Notes: a model not told the origin generated them from the sequence alone. Counted from the first letter of the stretch, positions 44,025 to 53,053 are shown. The stretch is DNA of 64,000 nt from Nostoc foliaceum FACHB-393 (GCF_014698505.1 NZ_JACJTD010000030.1:30865-94864); one strand, 5' to 3'. Numbers and translations are program-made.

Positions 44025-44124
44025 TAGGCACGCCAATATTAATACTGTTCTGAAGTACGACGATAACGACAAAAAACAAGAATTTCAAGCTACTATTACT
44101 GACATGCTTGCTGACCTATTTTGA
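44023..44124 (+). pseudogene. Tyrosine recombinase C-terminal fragment, tentative
   Basis: Frame reads SRHANINTVLKYDDNDKKQEF then QATITDMLADLF and stop. The H-x-x-x-x-T-V-x-x-Y-DDN pattern fits the end of a phage-type integrase with the catalytic Tyr. It has no N-terminal part. Identity is tentative. Confidence 0.45.
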
Positions 44125-44225
44125 GCCAGTCTGAAAAGAGTTGTGTGCTGGCAATCTTTGAGCGGATGCGATATATCCAAGAGTAAAGACGCTAAAATTT
44201 ACAGCCGTTGATAAGGGTTAGGTTG

Positions 44226-44477
44226 ATGAGTCCGTCACTGGAAAAAATTTTAAGCGAGATTGAGCAATTAACTCCAGAAGAGCAATTGACGGTGATGGGG
44301 CATTTGGTGGAGCGTATGAAGAAACATATCATTCAAGCGCAACCAAAACGCAAGTGGAGCAATTTGAAGGGTATGGCATCTTATCCGCTATTGGGTGAGG
44401 ATGCTCAGGAATGGGTTTCGCGGACTCGACGGGAAGGAGATGAGCATCGAGAACGGTTGTTGCGAGGAGAGGAATGA
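44226..44477 (+). CDS. Antitoxin-like protein upstream of a PIN toxin
   Basis: An 83-residue protein: an N-terminal helical region (SLEKILSEIEQLTPEEQLTVMGHLVERMK) and a C-terminal part with WSNLKGMASYPLLGEDAQEWV, as in antitoxins paired with PIN toxins. It ends 6 bases before the toxin start, so the pair is an operon. ATG at 44226 is preferred to the upstream frame start at 44208. The toxin partner is truncated, so this may be a leftover antitoxin. Function inferred from context. Confidence 0.75.
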   Translation: MSPSLEKILSEIEQLTPEEQLTVMGHLVERMKKHIIQAQPKRKWSNLKGMASYPLLGEDAQEWVSRTRREGDEHRERLLRGEE

Positions 44478-44483
44478 AGATTA

Positions 44484-44696
44484 GTGATGCTGTCTTCTGG
44501 AGTTTCTCGCTTATTTCTCGATACAGCACCCGTAATTTATTTTGTAGAACGCAATCCGCAGTTTGTGGATTTAGTCGATCCAATTTTTGATCGGTTAGAA
44601 GCTGACATTACAGCAGTAGTATCTGCAATCACGCGATGTAAACTTATTCTTGGAACCCCTCTCCAAACCTCTCTCCGTTTCGGGGAGAGGCTTTGA
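44484..44696 (+). pseudogene. PIN-domain toxin, C-terminally truncated
   Basis: Reads RLFLDTAPVIYFVERNPQFV ... ADITAVVSAIT, the first half of a VapC-type RNase with its first acidic residue in LDTAPVIY. After SAIT the frame enters a repeat and yields LQTSLRFGERL and a stop. Family members need further acidic residues that are absent here, so it should be inactive. Start GTG 44484 or ATG 44487. Confidence 0.75.
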
Positions 44697-44738
44697 TTCT
44701 TGCTCCCCAACGCTAGTAGGGAAGGGGTTGGGGGTTAG
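44648..44738. repeat. G-rich palindromic repeat block 3
   Basis: CCCCTCTCCAAACCTCTCTC and GGGGAGAGG arms. It truncates the PIN toxin above. Confidence 0.65.
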
Positions 44739-44779
44739 GTTTGAGATAAAGTCGCACACGGCGTTGCAATCATAGCTAG

Positions 44780-44886
44780 TAGTAGCGCGGCAAGCTTAAT
44801 TTGTTGGGCTGAGTAATCATTGAATAGTTTTATTTGAAACTTTCTAGGTTTTTTGAACCCAATGTTTTAAGCTTGCTGCGCTAGTA
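44780..44886. repeat. 107-bp inverted-repeat element
   Basis: TAGTAGCGCGGCAAGCTTAA at 44780-44799 pairs with 44867-44886 with two mismatches. It has no gene. The remaining ~200 bases to 45086 hold only the leader of the efflux operon. Confidence 0.7.
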
Positions 44887-45086
44887 GATTGGGTTGAGGA
44901 ATGTAGCAAGATCCCCCAGGGTAAGCCAACATTTTGATATCAGCCCTCAATTTCATACCAATTTCATTTTGAGATGAAAGACTGGGTATAAGGTGCAGAA
45001 AAATCTTCCAAAACAAAGCTAGCTTTGTTTACCAAAAATTACGATCGCAATTTCTTTGCACCCATACTTCAGGATTTCTGATAGCG

Positions 45087-46745
45087 ATGCCCAACTCTCT
45101 GCGTTTCCAACCAATTCTAACCATGCGTTGTGTTTCTGGTACACTTGTCAGCTTGCTATTATTGGCAAGCCCAGTAGTAGTTTTAGCCCACGCCGGACAC
45201 GGAGATGAATTTCAAGGAGAAAGTGAAACCACCCCAGCAACTAGCTCTATTCAAGTTGACGCTGAAACTGCTCAACGCCTGGGAATTAAAGTTGAGCCAG
45301 TAAAAAGCCAGCGTTTAGCTGTGGGTATAAAAACCACAGGACAGATTGAAACTTTACCTAGCAAACAAGTAGAAGTAACCACACCAATTGCAGGTGCAAA
45401 AGTGGTTGAGTTATTAGTAGAACCTGGTGCATTAGTTAAACAAGGTCAACCCGTCGCGATACTATCTAGTGCAGATTTGGTAGAACTGCGGGTTAACTCC
45501 CAGGAAAAATTGGCTCAAGGACAGGCTGATTTACAACAAGCCTTAGCTGATTTAAAATTAGCGCAACAAAACCGCGATCGCTATCAACAAATTACCACAG
45601 CAGAGATCGCCCAAGCCCAAAGTCAAGTGGCATTTGCCCAAGAAAAGTATGATAAAGATCAACAATTAGTTGCCCAAGGTGCTTTACCACGGCGTAATGC
45701 TCTCGAATCTCAAACTCAACTAGCACAAGCTAAAGCTGAACTTACCAAAGCCAATAGCCGCCGGGAATTGATTGAAGCTGAAAATCAACTTAAACGCGCT
45801 CAGGCATCTGTTGACGTAGCAAAATCCCGGATTAATCTCAGCAACAGCACTTATGAAACTCGGCTGCAACAACTAGGAATCCGTGGCAATGCCAAAGGAT
45901 TGGTGACGGTAACATCTCCCATTTCTGGGAAGGTTGCAGATAGGGAAGTTACTCTTGGTCAAACCTTTGAGGATGCAGGTGGTAAGCTGATGACAATTGT
46001 CAATGACAATCAGGTTTTTGCCACAGCGAATATATATGAAAAAGATTTAGACAAAGTTAAAGCAGGACAACAAGTTAGGGTTAAAGTTGCTTCTGTCCCA
46101 AATCGTACTTTTACGGGACGAATTGCGGTAATTAATTCTGTAGTAACAGGCGAGACGCAGGTTGTACCTGTGAAAGCCGAAATCAATAACCCTGGTGGTG
46201 TACTCAAACCAGGAATGTTTGCAGACTTGGAAGTTTTGACAAACCAAACCTCCTCAGCTATCTTGGCGATTAAGAGTGCGGCTGTGGTAGAAGCTAATAA
46301 TAAAAAAGTTGTCTACATCCAAAATGGCAATGCTTATCAACCAGTTGAAGTTACCTTAGGTCAAACCTCTGGAGATACGGTTGAGGTCAAAACTGGTTTA
46401 TTTGAGGGTGATTTGATTGTCACCCAACGCGCACCGCAACTTTATGCTCAATCTCTGCGCGGTGATACCAAGAAAAAAGCAGACGAACACACGGAAACTC
46501 CTGTACAAAAAACAGAGACTAAAACGCCTAGCTTGCCAGTACCCTGGTGGATTGCAGCCGGGGGAGGAGCAGCACTGGCTACTGTAGCTTTTATGGCAGG
46601 TACTTTCTGGGCTGGCCATCATCGCAAACATCAATATCAATTTGCCACAGAAAGCTACCTTACAAAAGAACCTCTAAACAGTGCCGTACCAGAATTCAAT
46701 GATAACCATCGGGTGACAAGTAAAGATTCAGAGATTGAGAAATAA
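45087..46745 (+). CDS. RND efflux periplasmic adaptor (CzcB/CusB-like)
   Basis: A 552-residue adaptor of a tripartite pump. It has a signal peptide (CVSGTLVSLLLLASPVVVLAHA), a His/Asp motif HAGHGDEF that may bind metal, a lipoyl-like domain (VVELLVEPGALVKQGQPVAI), a long coiled-coil hairpin (about 135-265) and the beta-barrel domain (ATANIYEKDLDKV ... GRIAVINSVV). Unusually, a C-terminal membrane helix follows (WWIAAGGGAALATVAFMAG, about 485-505). It connects an outer-membrane channel to the inner-membrane pump encoded 2 bases downstream. Metal substrate not determined. ATG at 45087. Confidence 0.9.
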   Translation: MPNSLRFQPILTMRCVSGTLVSLLLLASPVVVLAHAGHGDEFQGESETTPATSSIQVDAETAQRLGIKVEPVKSQRLAVGIKTTGQIETLPSKQVEVTTPIAGAKVVELLVEPGALVKQGQPVAILSSADLVELRVNSQEKLAQGQADLQQALADLKLAQQNRDRYQQITTAEIAQAQSQVAFAQEKYDKDQQLVAQGALPRRNALESQTQLAQAKAELTKANSRRELIEAENQLKRAQASVDVAKSRINLSNSTYETRLQQLGIRGNAKGLVTVTSPISGKVADREVTLGQTFEDAGGKLMTIVNDNQVFATANIYEKDLDKVKAGQQVRVKVASVPNRTFTGRIAVINSVVTGETQVVPVKAEINNPGGVLKPGMFADLEVLTNQTSSAILAIKSAAVVEANNKKVVYIQNGNAYQPVEVTLGQTSGDTVEVKTGLFEGDLIVTQRAPQLYAQSLRGDTKKKADEHTETPVQKTETKTPSLPVPWWIAAGGGAALATVAFMAGTFWAGHHRKHQYQFATESYLTKEPLNSAVPEFNDNHRVTSKDSEIEK

Positions 46746-46747
46746 CA

Positions 46748-49700
46748 ATGCTGAGTGCCATTATTAAGTGGGCGATCGCTCGCCGTTGGTTAGTCATTCT
46801 GGGGACAATTATCCTCACTATTTGGATATTTCGGACGATTATCCAAATGCCTTTGGATGTTTTTCCTAGCTTTGCACCACCCCAAGTTGAAATTCAAACT
46901 GAAGCACCAGGACTCGCCCCCGAAGAATTAGAATCCTTAGTAACTTTACCAATTGAAAGTGCGATTAACGGTACTCCAGGAGTAACAGCAGTCCGCTCAT
47001 CTTCAGCGGCAGGAATCTCTGTGGTTAAAGTCATTTTTAACTGGGATACTGATATTTATCAAGCTCGTCAGCTAGTAACAGAGCGATTGCAACAGAGCTT
47101 TAGTAAGCTACCGTCAGGAGTGGAAACTCCCCAAATTTCCCCTACAAGCTCTCCCATTGGGACTGTATTACAATATGCCTTTACCTCCCAAAGCACTCCT
47201 TTGATGGAAGTGCGGCGCATTGTTGATTGGCAAGTAACAAATCGTCTTTTAGCTGTGCCTGGTGTTAGTCAGGTAATAGCTTATGGTGGCGATGTTCGCC
47301 AATATCAAGTATTAGTTGATCCAGAAAAATTAAAAGCCTTTAATGTCACTTTAGAAGAAGTAGAGCAAGCAGCCAAAGCTGCCAATGTCAATGCTCCTGG
47401 TGGCTATTTAATTACACCTGATCGAGAAAAGTTAATTCGAGGGATTGGGCGGATTGAATCTATCGAGGAATTACAGCAATCAGTGATTACTGCCCGCAAT
47501 GGTACACCTGTCAATCTCTCAGATATTGCCGATGTGCAAATTGGTGCGGCGATAAAACGGGGTGATGGTAGTTTTAACACTCAAAAGGCAATTGTTGTAA
47601 TGATTAACAAACAGTCTCAAGCCGATACTCCTACTGTCACTCGTCTTATAGAAAATGCGATGTTAGAGATTCAAGGAGGATTGCCCAAAGATATCAAAGT
47701 TACACCAACTTTTCGTCAAGAAAACTATATTGATTCTTCTATAAAAAATGTTAGAGAGGCTTTAATTGAAGGTAGTATTATTGTTGCTTTAATTCTGATT
47801 CCCTTCTTAATGAATTGGCGCAACTTAGCGATTTGTTTAACTGCCCTACCTTTATCTTTATTACTAGGAGTACTATTACTAAATTGGTTAGGGCAAGGTT
47901 TAAATACCATGACTTTGGGAGGATTAGCCGTAGCCATTGGTTCAGCCGTTGATGATGCAATTGTTGATGCTGAAAACGTTTACCGGAATCTGCGAGAAAA
48001 TAAATATTCTCCCAACCCCCGCCCGGTTTTAGATGTTGTATTTGACGGTTGTCAAGAGGTACGCGATTCGGTATTTGGAGCTACGATCATTACTATAGTC
48101 GTCTTCTCCCCAGTTTTCGCTTTGGCTGGTGTAGAAGGCAGCATTTTTATCCCGATGGGATTAGGCTATATGGCAGCGGTTATCGCTTCGAGTATCACGG
48201 CATTAACGGTGACTCCGGCTTTATGTGCAATTTTACTGCCTTATGGTCGCTTGCCAGAAACAGAACCTTGGGTAGCGAGATTTTTTAAACGGCTTTATTA
48301 TCCTTTATTAACATTTTCTTTAAAGCGTGCGGAAATTGTTTTAGGTTTAGCGATCGCTAGTTTGGTAGCTGCAACTATAATTTTCCCCTCCTTTGGCAGA
48401 ATATTTTTACCAGAGTTTCAGGAGCAAACTTTAGTAAATACCCTAACTCTCTATCCGGGGGTTTCACTGGAAGCTACGAATGCAGCTGGTGAAGCACTTC
48501 AGCAAGCACTCAAGGGAGACTCTAGATTTCCTTATGTGCAGTTGCGTTCTGGACGTGCGCCAGGAGACGGGGATGCAGCAGGAGTGAATTTGGGACACTT
48601 GGATATCGAGTTAAGCGATGCAGCGATGAAAGATAGGGAGGGGACGATTGAGAAGTTAAGGGAAGAATTTGCTAAGTTACCGGGGGTAGCACCAAATATT
48701 GGTGGTTTTATCTCCCACCGCATGGATGAGGTATTGTCTGGAGTTAGGAGTGCGATCGCTGTCAAAATCTTCGGGCCAGATTTAGAACAACTCCACACCG
48801 TTGGACAGCAAGTTAATGATGTCATGAAAACCGTTAATGGGATTGTAGATTTACAACTAGAAACCCAAATACCGATTGAACAAATCCAAATAAAATTTAA
48901 CCGACCTGCTGCTTACCGGTATGGTTTGACAATAGGCAAACTTTCAGAAATTATTGAAACTGCTCTGAATGGAAGAGTAGTATCTCAAATTTTAGAAAAA
49001 CAACAAACTTTCGATTTAGCTGTGTGGTTAAAGCCAGATGCACGGCAAAATTTGGATACGATTCGCAATTTATTAATTGATACTCCTAGCGGTCAAAAAA
49101 TTCTTTTAGCACAGGTTGCCACAATTGAAAACGGTACTGGGCCTAATACTATAAATAGAGAGAATGTATCCCGATTGATTGTTGTTTCTGCTAATGCTGA
49201 TGGTAGAGATTTACGCTCCATTGTCAATGAAATTAGAGACAAAGTTAATCAACAAGTACATCCACCTTCTGGTTACTATATCCAGTATGCAGGACAGTTT
49301 GAAGCAGAAGAAAGAGCAACCCAGAATATTTTCATATCGAGTGCGATCGCTTTTGTTGCAATTACAGTCATCATGTACATTTCTGTCAAATCTATCCCTT
49401 CTACTGCCATGATTATGATTAATTTACCTTTGGCTTTAGTAGGAGGAGTATTTTCAGTAGCTTTGACTGGCGGTATTATTTCTATTGCCTCCTTGGTTGG
49501 CTTTATCACTCTATTTGGAGTTGCTACCCGCAATGGTTTGTTGCTTGTGGATAATTACAACACCAAATTTGCTGAGGGTTTACCACTTAAAGATGTTCTG
49601 GTTAAAGGGTCAATGGAACGTTTGAATGCCATTTTAATGACAGCTTTTACTTCTGCTTTGGGATTAGCACCTTTAGTAATTGAAAGTGGCCCAGGAAAGG

Positions 49701-49846
49701 AAATATTACAACCACTTTCAATAGTAGTGTTAGGTGGGTTGTTTACTTCTACGGCATTAACCTTAGTAGTTCTCCCCGCACTGTATGTCAAGTTTGGCAG
49801 GTTTTTGCTCCCTCAGCACACTAAAGCAATCTTATATGATTTGTGA
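46748..49846 (+). CDS. HME-RND heavy-metal efflux pump (CzcA/CusA family)
   Basis: A 1032-residue inner-membrane pump with 12 helices and two large periplasmic loops, driven by protons. The N-terminus MLSAIIKWAIARRWLV and LDVFPSFAPPQVEIQTEAPG are typical. The charged helix-4 motif reads GGLAVAIGSAVDDAIVDAEN, which belongs to HME pumps but does not match the classic zinc or copper signatures, so the metal cannot be named. It starts 2 bases after the adaptor and forms one operon with it, with a lipoprotein and a response regulator downstream. ATG at 46748. Confidence 0.93.
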   Translation: MLSAIIKWAIARRWLVILGTIILTIWIFRTIIQMPLDVFPSFAPPQVEIQTEAPGLAPEELESLVTLPIESAINGTPGVTAVRSSSAAGISVVKVIFNWDTDIYQARQLVTERLQQSFSKLPSGVETPQISPTSSPIGTVLQYAFTSQSTPLMEVRRIVDWQVTNRLLAVPGVSQVIAYGGDVRQYQVLVDPEKLKAFNVTLEEVEQAAKAANVNAPGGYLITPDREKLIRGIGRIESIEELQQSVITARNGTPVNLSDIADVQIGAAIKRGDGSFNTQKAIVVMINKQSQADTPTVTRLIENAMLEIQGGLPKDIKVTPTFRQENYIDSSIKNVREALIEGSIIVALILIPFLMNWRNLAICLTALPLSLLLGVLLLNWLGQGLNTMTLGGLAVAIGSAVDDAIVDAENVYRNLRENKYSPNPRPVLDVVFDGCQEVRDSVFGATIITIVVFSPVFALAGVEGSIFIPMGLGYMAAVIASSITALTVTPALCAILLPYGRLPETEPWVARFFKRLYYPLLTFSLKRAEIVLGLAIASLVAATIIFPSFGRIFLPEFQEQTLVNTLTLYPGVSLEATNAAGEALQQALKGDSRFPYVQLRSGRAPGDGDAAGVNLGHLDIELSDAAMKDREGTIEKLREEFAKLPGVAPNIGGFISHRMDEVLSGVRSAIAVKIFGPDLEQLHTVGQQVNDVMKTVNGIVDLQLETQIPIEQIQIKFNRPAAYRYGLTIGKLSEIIETALNGRVVSQILEKQQTFDLAVWLKPDARQNLDTIRNLLIDTPSGQKILLAQVATIENGTGPNTINRENVSRLIVVSANADGRDLRSIVNEIRDKVNQQVHPPSGYYIQYAGQFEAEERATQNIFISSAIAFVAITVIMYISVKSIPSTAMIMINLPLALVGGVFSVALTGGIISIASLVGFITLFGVATRNGLLLVDNYNTKFAEGLPLKDVLVKGSMERLNAILMTAFTSALGLAPLVIESGPGKEILQPLSIVVLGGLFTSTALTLVVLPALYVKFGRFLLPQHTKAILYDL

Positions 49847-49980
49847 AAATTAAAAGTTAAGATACCCGACTTTTCCAATAACTTGAGTATTTTACTTTTT
49901 CAATAAAGATTATCGAACTCCCAAAACTGCTAAAAGCATTTTGCCAAATTACCAATCAATTTCAAGCAAGGCAAAAATTA

Positions 49981-50478
49981 ATGAAAAAACTAGAATCTAG
50001 TTTCATTATTATCGGAAGTGTAGGACTGCTTTTTTTAGTAGCTTGTAGTAACACTAATCAAACAGTTAATACAGAAAATAGCCCAGTTTCCTCTACTTCA
50101 AGCGCCAAGGCTCCATCAGTTATACCTTCACCTGGGGCTAAAAAAACAAATAGTCCGCATGGTGAATCTAAAGGTGGTCAAGTTGTAGAGACAGGAACTT
50201 ATCACTTGGAGTTTTTAGCAGAGAAAGAAACCAATGCAACTCACATGGATTTATATTTGCAAAAAGGTGACAATCACGAAGCAGTACCTAATGCAAAGGT
50301 AATCGCTCAAGTCCAGCTACCGGATGGGAAACAAAAGTCAATTCCTTTAACCTATGACGTTAGTGGTAAACACTATGCGGCGACACTATCTGAAAATACA
50401 TCTGGTCAATATCAGGTGAAAATTACTGCGGATATTAAAGGTGAAAAAGTAAACGGGCGTTTTAATTTTAATCGGTAA
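49981..50478 (+). CDS. Lipoprotein with FixH/YtkA-like domain
   Basis: A 165-residue lipoprotein. The lipobox LLFLVAC places the mature Cys near residue 22. A Ser/Pro/Lys spacer follows, then an immunoglobulin-like domain (GTYHLEFLAEKETN, HMDLYLQKGDNHEAVPNAKV, QVQLPDGKQKSIPLTYDV). This layout recalls YtkA/FixH-type domains found with metal or copper pumps. It lies 134 bases after the pump and 49 bases before the response regulator. Probably an accessory periplasmic factor (inference). ATG at 49981 with AAGG upstream. Confidence 0.82.
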   Translation: MKKLESSFIIIGSVGLLFLVACSNTNQTVNTENSPVSSTSSAKAPSVIPSPGAKKTNSPHGESKGGQVVETGTYHLEFLAEKETNATHMDLYLQKGDNHEAVPNAKVIAQVQLPDGKQKSIPLTYDVSGKHYAATLSENTSGQYQVKITADIKGEKVNGRFNFNR

Positions 50479-50527
50479 TTGTTAGCTCGACTGACTGAAT
50501 TACGAGTTAGTATGACAAGTGAAATTT

Positions 50528-51232
50528 ATGCGAGTGCTACTAGTAGAAGATGAAGCAGATTTAGGTGATGCCATTAAGCGAACTCTTACACAACACAAGT
50601 ACTTAGTCGATTGGGTACTAGATGGTAATGATGCCTGGGCATATTTAGAAAATAGCTGGACACAATATACATTAGCTATTTTCGATTGGATGCTACCAGG
50701 AATATCAGGATTAGAATTGTGCAAACAACTACGCTCCCACAAAAATCCTCTGCCTGTGTTAATGCTGACAGCCAAAGACAGCATGGAAGATAAAGTGGCT
50801 GGGCTAGATGCTGGCGCAGATGACTATTTAGTAAAACCATTTGGTATGGCAGAATTATTAGCAAGATTACGCGCATTGCAGAGGCGATCGCCCCAATTTC
50901 AGCCCCAGGAATTAACTGTTGGCAACCTAACTCTAGATTACGGTAATAATTTAGTTGTTAGTCAGAATGCTGGGGGAAATAAACAAGAGATTCCCCTAAC
51001 AAATAAAGAATTCCAGCTACTAGAATATTTTATGAAGCACCCAAACCAAATTGTTACCACAGAACAAATTCGCAATCAGCTTTGGGAAGTAAGTGCAGAA
51101 CCAGTTAGTAATGTGGTAGCTGCTCAAATGAGGTTGCTGCGTCGCAAACTAGCTAATAGTGGTTGCGAAAACATAATTGAAACTTTGCATGGGATGGGAT
51201 ATCGTTTGAATCTTACTGATGAAATTTCATAA
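50528..51232 (+). CDS. OmpR-family response regulator (RppA-like)
   Basis: A 234-residue regulator. The receiver has acidic pocket EDEAD, phospho-Asp in IFDWMLPGISGLELC and LTAKDSMEDKVAG ... GADDYLVKPF. The winged helix follows (LTNKEFQLLEYFMKHPNQIV, LRRKLANSG, GMGYRLN). It is very similar to cyanobacterial RppA/NrsR types, which regulate metal or redox responses. Its position behind the RND pump supports control of that pump. The matching RppB-like kinase lies 1.8 kb downstream, separated by hicBA and two minus-strand genes. ATG 50528 chosen; GTG 50519 is an in-frame alternative. Confidence 0.88.
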   Translation: MRVLLVEDEADLGDAIKRTLTQHKYLVDWVLDGNDAWAYLENSWTQYTLAIFDWMLPGISGLELCKQLRSHKNPLPVLMLTAKDSMEDKVAGLDAGADDYLVKPFGMAELLARLRALQRRSPQFQPQELTVGNLTLDYGNNLVVSQNAGGNKQEIPLTNKEFQLLEYFMKHPNQIVTTEQIRNQLWEVSAEPVSNVVAAQMRLLRRKLANSGCENIIETLHGMGYRLNLTDEIS

Positions 51233-51360
51233 GCGTGATCGGGGTGAAAATTTCAAGGTATGTCGTTGCGAGTCGAACAGAGTGATTCGTATATTTTAGA
51301 TTTCGTTACACTCAAAAATAGCTATAACTGTCAAATAAATTTCAAGGAAGCATATTGACT

Positions 51361-51564
51361 ATGAAGTGGCGAGTAATTCTCGAACCCGATCAAGAAACCG
51401 GAGAATGGGCTGTTTGGTGTCCCGAATTACCTGGTTGTACATCTGCGGGTGATACGGAAGAAGAAGCTTTAGAAAATATCCGCGAGGCAATTCAATTATA
51501 TTTGGAAGCCGATCCAATTCAATTAGCACCAGGAGCAATATCCCGCGAGGTTACGGTAGGATGA
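51361..51564 (+). CDS. hicB: HicB-like antitoxin
   Basis: A 67-residue protein with the HicB partial RNase-H-like fold: MKWRVILEPDQETGEWAVW, CPELPGCTSAGDTEEEALEN, IREAIQLYLE. It neutralises the HicA mRNA interferase. It overlaps hicA by 4 bases (ATGA). No DNA-binding domain is seen, so repression may need another factor. ATG 51361 is chosen, with AAGGAAG about 10 bases upstream. Order here is antitoxin first. Confidence 0.88.
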   Translation: MKWRVILEPDQETGEWAVWCPELPGCTSAGDTEEEALENIREAIQLYLEADPIQLAPGAISREVTVG

Positions 51565-51785
51565 CTCGTACCCGACGAATGAATGCGGATGAGGTTGAAA
51601 GAATTTTACAAAACTACGGATTCGAGCTTATTTCTCAAAAAGGTAGCCATCGTAAATGGCGAAATGGCGATCGCCAACTACAAGTAATTGTGCCCTATCA
51701 TAAAGGTCGGAATCTGCCAATTGGAACTTTGCGTAATATCATGATTGGTGCAGATATTCCCGAATCTGATTGGAAAACTGATTAG
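51561..51785 (+). CDS. hicA: HicA-like mRNA interferase toxin
   Basis: A 74-residue double-stranded-RNA-binding-fold toxin. The catalytic His is in QKGSHRKWR. The rest (MNADEVERILQNYGFELISQ, IVPYHKGRNLPIGTLRNIM) matches the family in length and sequence. It cleaves mRNA when HicB is degraded. It overlaps hicB. The gene is intact, unlike the two PIN toxins in this window. The pair sits between a response regulator and its likely kinase, as an insertion would. Confidence 0.88.
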   Translation: MTRTRRMNADEVERILQNYGFELISQKGSHRKWRNGDRQLQVIVPYHKGRNLPIGTLRNIMIGADIPESDWKTD

Positions 51786-51899
51786 TAAAAAGTCACTAAT
51801 TGTTACATCTATTCTCCTATTTGCAAACTCACCATTTTACCAAAATCTCTTTAACTTTGAGTTAATACAACTGCTGTTTTAACAAGTGCAATATAATAA

Positions 51900-52325
51900 T
51901 CAGCAATGTTTCGGTAAGATTACTATCCCTAATTGCTGTATCAAAGCCATTGTGTCACCTTGACCCCAATGTTCCACAATTTTGCCATTTATAACACGAT
52001 CTATATGCATAACTGAGAACTTAACCTGTTTACCAGTTGGCGGAATACCCATAAATTCCCCTTGGTGAGTTCCACAAAAAATCCCACGAGTCACAACTTG
52101 ATTTTCTTCAGCAATCACATCTTCAAAAGTATGATAACCATCTGGAAAAGCCGCACGCATCATTAATGCATACTCAAAAAAAGCATCAACACCTTCGAGT
52201 TTATGACTTCCCATCACGCAACCAATAATATCTGGGGAAACTAACCTTTTCCCTTGTTCAATATCACCTAAATCAAAAGCTTTATAAGCTTGCAGAACAG
52301 TGGATTTATTATGTGCTAGAGACAT
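51900..52325 (-). CDS. SnoaL-like ester cyclase family protein
   Basis: A 141-residue protein of the NTF2/SnoaL-like cone fold: STVLQAYKAFDLGDIEQGKR, LEGVDAFFEYALMMRAAFPD, HQGEFMGIPPTGKQVKFSVM, HIDRVINGKIVEHWGQGDTM. Such proteins are often annotated as ester cyclases, but most lack known substrates. It is co-oriented with the Crp-type gene upstream. ATG at 52325. Fold call is firm; function is open. Confidence 0.85.
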   Translation of the reverse strand: MSLAHNKSTVLQAYKAFDLGDIEQGKRLVSPDIIGCVMGSHKLEGVDAFFEYALMMRAAFPDGYHTFEDVIAEENQVVTRGIFCGTHQGEFMGIPPTGKQVKFSVMHIDRVINGKIVEHWGQGDTMALIQQLGIVILPKHC

Positions 52326-52395
52326 ACAGATTCTTGTTTTTTCATTGCCTTATTGTAAATTTAGCTGGCAAAATTACCGTTTACATTGACTTAGG

Positions 52396-52977
52396 TTAAG
52401 AAATTGCCTTTTTTTGAATTCTTCGTTTTAATCGGCTCAAAGATTCTGGTTCAACACCGAGATAGGACGCTATATAGTATTGAGGAATGCGCTGTAAAAG
52501 TTCAGCTTCAGTTTGAAGAAGTTTGAGATAGCGCTGTTCAGGCGTGTCTTTAAAAAGAGAAAGCAGTTTATCTCGTAGCATAAATGCAAGGCTCTCTGCA
52601 TGGAGTCTCAAGAATTTTTGGCCTTCAGGAGCTAGCTCAAAAACTTGAAACAACTCATTGCTAACGATCAGTACCTCAGAGTCTTCAATTGCTTGGCAAG
52701 AAAAACACGCGGGTTGTTGCTTGCGGAAACTCTCGTAGTCACCTAGCGGTTGATTTTCCAGATGGAAGAACAATGTCAATTCTTTTCCATCTTTGAGGAA
52801 AAATGTTCTCAGACAACCTTTTAATGTCAAGCCAAGAAACTCACAAACATCACCCTCACGAAACAAGAATTCTCCCTTTTGAACCTTTACTGTCTTTAGA
52901 AGCGGCTCAATCCGCATTAATTCAATTTTAAATTCAGGTAGAAACTGCTGGATGAATTCGGAAAATTGTTCAAACAT
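52396..52977 (-). CDS. Crp/Fnr-family cyclic-nucleotide-binding regulator
   Basis: A 193-residue protein with a cNMP-binding beta-roll (VQKGEFLFREGDVCEFLGLT, LFFHLENQPLGDYESF) and a short C-terminal winged helix (RIPQYYIASYLGVEPESLSR). It resembles small Crp-like regulators next to SnoaL-type genes. The cAMP pocket Arg/Glu pattern is not clear, so ligand binding is uncertain. The nearby CyaB1-type cyclase makes a cAMP link conceivable but unproven. ATG at 52977. It may regulate the gene at 51900. Confidence 0.82.
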   Translation of the reverse strand: MFEQFSEFIQQFLPEFKIELMRIEPLLKTVKVQKGEFLFREGDVCEFLGLTLKGCLRTFFLKDGKELTLFFHLENQPLGDYESFRKQQPACFSCQAIEDSEVLIVSNELFQVFELAPEGQKFLRLHAESLAFMLRDKLLSLFKDTPEQRYLKLLQTEAELLQRIPQYYIASYLGVEPESLSRLKRRIQKKAIS

Positions 52978-53053
52978 GGGGAATGCGATCGCACTAGGAT
53001 AATTACAGGTTAACCACAGGTTGAAACTGCACGGCTGCTCACAATATCTTCTT

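Noticed and set aside
42034..44696. Complete active DGR or intact integrative element
   Set aside because: No reverse transcriptase, no template repeat and no full integrase are visible; only fragments remain.
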